Positions 61,358 to 64,000 of a stretch of 64,000 bases of DNA are shown in pieces (within the stretch, counting starts at the first letter, position 1; every line of letters starts with the position of its first letter). The stretch spans positions 49,671,980 through 49,735,979 of the forward strand of contig NC_068575.1 in the NCBI RefSeq assembly GCF_025698545.1, given 5' to 3'. The translations under genes were made by a program, and so were the position numbers. Source of the stretch: Gossypium raimondii (lineage: Eukaryota > Streptophyta > Magnoliopsida > Malvales > Malvaceae). A model generated the notes under the pieces. It saw only the letters and a list, made by a program, of their open reading frames with translations. It had not been told where the DNA came from and did not search any database.

Positions 61358-62012
61358 TAGACCTGTTCATGGGTTGGGCCACTCGAAATGTGAGAGGGTT
61401 TGGACAAAAATATAGGCCCAAAAAATGGGCTTGGACAAAAAAATAAAACTCGTTTAAGAAACAGGTTGGGCCTCGGGTAAGGCATTTTTGGCCCGAGCCC
61501 GGCCCGAATTCACTAAAGGACAAAAAAATCTATTTTTTATTTTTTAATATTATTTTCTTATTATTTTTCTCCCTATTTTGCTACCATTTTACTTTTATGT
61601 TGCTACTATTTCGTTGTTGTTGTTTAGATATTGTATAAAACTTATTTTATTATTAATTTTGTTATTATTTTAAAGACATTTGTTAATTTTATTATTATTT
61701 TAGAGGTATTAGTGGTTAAGTTACATCTATCTTAATTTTATTTTAAGTATATATATTTTTAAAAATTTATTTTAAATTTGTTGGGAAATATTTATTTTAA
61801 TATTTTTAGTATTTTTGATGTATTACATATATTAAAATTATATAAAAATAATATAAAAATTAATATGGGCGGGCTGGGTCAGGCCCGAGTTTTAACATTT
61901 TTATCAGGTTTGGGCTTGGGTAAAATTTTAGACCCATTTTTGGGCCAGAGCCAGGCCTAGCAAACGAGCCTAAATTTTTAGTTGAGTTCGACCCGGCCCA
62001 TGCACACCTCTA
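61358..62012. mobile_element. hAT-type MITE, 655 bp, upstream of the AsnRS gene
   Basis: Starts TAGACCTGTTCATGGG; the complement of its end is TAGAGGTGTGCATGGG, the TAGRGGTGTNCA style of plant hAT elements. A perfect 8-bp duplication, aattcacc, flanks it (61350-61357 and 62013-62020). GC-rich ggcccgagcccggcc-like blocks lie next to both ends around an AT-rich centre. No coding capacity. Confidence 0.93.
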
Positions 62013-62310
62013 AATTCACCAATAAAAAAAAGCATAAATTAAAAAAGTAATAAAAAGAAAAATGGTAAAAGTATAATAAACCTTTGATTAATGTTCGTAA
62101 AACAGTTGGAGAGTGTGAAAATCCCGCGGATACCCAACATTAGAAGAATACCTAACCTTGCCGCCAAGCCTTACTCTCCTGTTTATGTCCCTTGGCCTCG
62201 CCATTATCATCTACACCCAAGAAAAAAAAAACCTATGTCAATGCAGGCAAACAATCCCTTTCCTTTGCTTCCCATTCTCTTCCTTCTCAAAGAAAAGCAC
62301 CCTTTTTCTC

Positions 62311-62320
62311 TCTATATATC
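62311..62320 (+). promoter_or_regulatory. Candidate TATA box of the AsnRS gene
   Basis: tctatatatc lies about 110 bp upstream of the ATG at 62426 and follows a pyrimidine-rich stretch. This is compatible with a transcription start near 62345. Confidence 0.5.
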
Positions 62321-62425
62321 ATCACCCTCCTCCTCTACCATGCCATTTATAAACCTTGTTTACTCACATACTTCTCTCCATTCCCTTCCTAGTTCAGCTT
62401 CTTCTTCTTTTTACTGTAATAAAGC

Positions 62426-63869
62426 ATGGAATCTCAAGAACCCCAGGTGAAAAACTCCCCTTTGATGCCTTCGATGTACACCAACCGGGTGGCCTTGAAA
62501 ACCATATTGGAAAGTGGTGATGGCGAGACGGGGCTGATTGGTACCACAGTGGTGGTTGGAGGGTGGGTGAAATCTTCCAAGGAGGTAAAGAAGGAGCCTC
62601 TTCCGCCGCCACAATCACCACCCCCAGCGGCAGCCGATGCTTTCCCTGCTGCTTCTCATGGGACTAAAGACGTTAACTGCGTGGAAATTCTTCAATCTCG
62701 AATCCCGTTTTTCAGGACCATTATCAGGGTTTTGGGCGGCTCTGCTAGTTCCCCAGCTGTTCGACAAAAGTTGGAGTCTTTGATCCCTAAACCACCTCCT
62801 CCTTCCATATTCTTTTTAGATATAAACGATGGGTCTTGTGTTTCAAGTCTGAGGGTAACCCTCAAATCTAATTATGCTTTGTTCTGTTTCTTTGAAGTGA
62901 TTATTTATAGATTGCTTGATCATGAAAATTGCTAATCTCAGGTTGTGATAGATTCAGCTATAGTTCCAGTGTCTGCCGGCCAGATTCTACCAACTGGAAC
63001 ATGTATATTAGCCCAAGGTGTATTGGGAAATCCATCAGCACTTGGAAAACAAACCATTGAGCTTACAGTAGAGAAGATTCTTCATGTTGGGACAGTAGAG
63101 CAAGATAAGTATCCTTTGTCAAGGAAAAGATTACCCCTTGATTCTTTAAGGGATTATCCCCATATTCGTCCTAGGACAACTACGGTATTCTTTGCATACA
63201 TTACTATTTTTCTCAACATTCTGTCAGAAGACCAAGTATGCTAGTATGCTACTCTTTAATTGCTATGATTTTTTGTTGCAGGTGGCATCCGTTGCACGAA
63301 TTCGCAACACCTTAGATTTCGCATCCCACACATTCTTCCAGAACCGTGGATTTTTACATGTGCAAGTGCCAATTATGACAACTACAGACCCTGAAGGGTT
63401 CAGTGAAAAGTTTCAGGTCACAACTCTTCTAGGAGAAACAAGCAAGAAAGAGTCGCCGGTCGGTGTTAGTGATGCTGATGGTGTTAACCCGGAAACTGTT
63501 AAGGCTGCCATACAGGAGAAATCAAGTCTAGTTGAACAACTCAAGAGAAGTGACAGCAATAGAGAAGCACTTGCTGCTGCTGTTCAGGACCTGAAGAAAA
63601 CAAATGAATTAGCACAACAGATTGAAACAAGAGAAAAATCCAAACCCGTAACTGCAGTGAAGCCTGACTTAGTGAGCTTCAATGCTGATTTCTTTGGTCG
63701 CCAGATTTATTTAACTGTTTCGGGCCGCCTTCATCTGGAGAGCTATGCATGTGCTCTTGGACATGTTTACTCATTTGGACCCAGATTTCGAGCTGATAAA
63801 ACAGTGTCCGCAAAGCATGTGGCTGAAATGTGGACAGTTGAGGCCGAAATGGCCTTTGCACAACTAGAG
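62426..63869 (+). CDS. SYNC2: Cytoplasmic asparagine--tRNA ligase with WHEP-like insert (5' part, 3 exons)
   Basis: Exons 62426-62854, 62942-63184 and 63282-63869 join in phase 0 with GT..AG borders and give 420 codons; the gene continues beyond the window through a donor at 63870. The N-terminal part is the OB-fold anticodon-binding domain (VVVGGWVKSS, FFLDINDGSC). It is interrupted by a proline-rich stretch (PLPPPQSPPPAAAD) and a plant-type insert. Exon 3 begins the class II catalytic core: HTFFQNRGFLHVQVPIMT (motif 1 region, about residues 240-257) and GPRFRADKTVSAKHVAEMW (motif 2, about 389-407). Between them, about residues 293-342, lies a helical WHEP-like insertion (NPETVKAAIQEKSSLVEQLK..). 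This arrangement matches the Arabidopsis cytoplasmic AsnRS SYNC2 rather than the organellar enzyme. The reaction is ATP-dependent charging of tRNA-Asn. The start has a well-placed upstream TATA, and no targeting peptide is evident. Confidence 0.93.
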
Positions 63870-64000
63870 GTAAGCCTTTGCATCATCAAGGTTCAAGCAT
63901 CTTATGTAATTTCATGGTTCTGTCAGATAAATATTTCCATTCTATTATCATTCAGCTCTTCTTCAAGTCCTTAGGTAGTTCGAGTTAGGGCTAGTTTGGC

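Noticed and set aside
62091-62450. 119-aa frame overlapping the AsnRS start
   Set aside because: It lies in the 5' leader and promoter in a different frame from the clear AsnRS coding sequence.

Overview
The window is plant nuclear DNA, very probably from a eudicot. It has intron-containing genes, AT-rich spacers and dense nested transposable elements. The style of the retroelement LTRs suggests a Malvaceae genome such as cotton (Gossypium), but that is inference from memory. There are no bacterial or organellar gene clusters, CRISPR arrays or rRNA genes.

Six host genes can be supported. From left to right they are: (1) a five-exon minus-strand gene for a basic, probably mitochondrial protein of 235 aa (1166-3607); (2) a single-exon minus-strand chloroplast YGGT/YlmG-family protein (10435-11118); (3) a small minus-strand gene of about 99 codons with a good TATA box (13592-13891); (4) a two-exon minus-strand dCTP pyrophosphatase/MazG-like gene (30439-31449); (5) a three-exon minus-strand gene for the secreted stomatal peptide STOMAGEN/EPFL9 (56982-57562); (6) the first three exons of a cytoplasmic asparaginyl-tRNA synthetase with a WHEP-like insertion (62426-63869), which runs off the right end. 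Exon phases were checked by hand for all multi-exon genes.

Most of the rest is transposable-element DNA whose borders can be set by target-site duplications (TSDs). A solo LTR lies at 4757-7484 and carries a 25-bp minisatellite. A second solo LTR (16755-27148, TSD acatg) is split by a 7.3-kb two-gene PIF/Harbinger transposon (17455-24793, TSD taa), whose Myb-like and transposase genes both carry premature stops. A third solo LTR (33646-42943) is split by a 7.5-kb Athila-like Ty3/Gypsy element (34661-42210) that lost its reverse transcriptase and most of its integrase. A solo LTR of the same Athila-like family (44159-45394) carries a Tourist-like MITE, and another solo LTR sits at 49415-50745. 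MITEs of PIF/Harbinger, Mutator and hAT type lie in the spacers, two of them just upstream of the EPFL9 and AsnRS genes. A foldback element with arms of about 270 bp lies at 28055-28645.

The host genes do not form a pathway; they are ordinary unlinked plant genes separated by repeats. From memory, the Arabidopsis relatives of the YlmG and AsnRS genes are adjacent loci, so this may be an old neighbourhood expanded by transposons. I see no convincing new multi-gene system. The most informative signals are the order of nested insertions, the C-to-T-type decay of the elements, and the MITEs in the promoter-proximal DNA of two genes.
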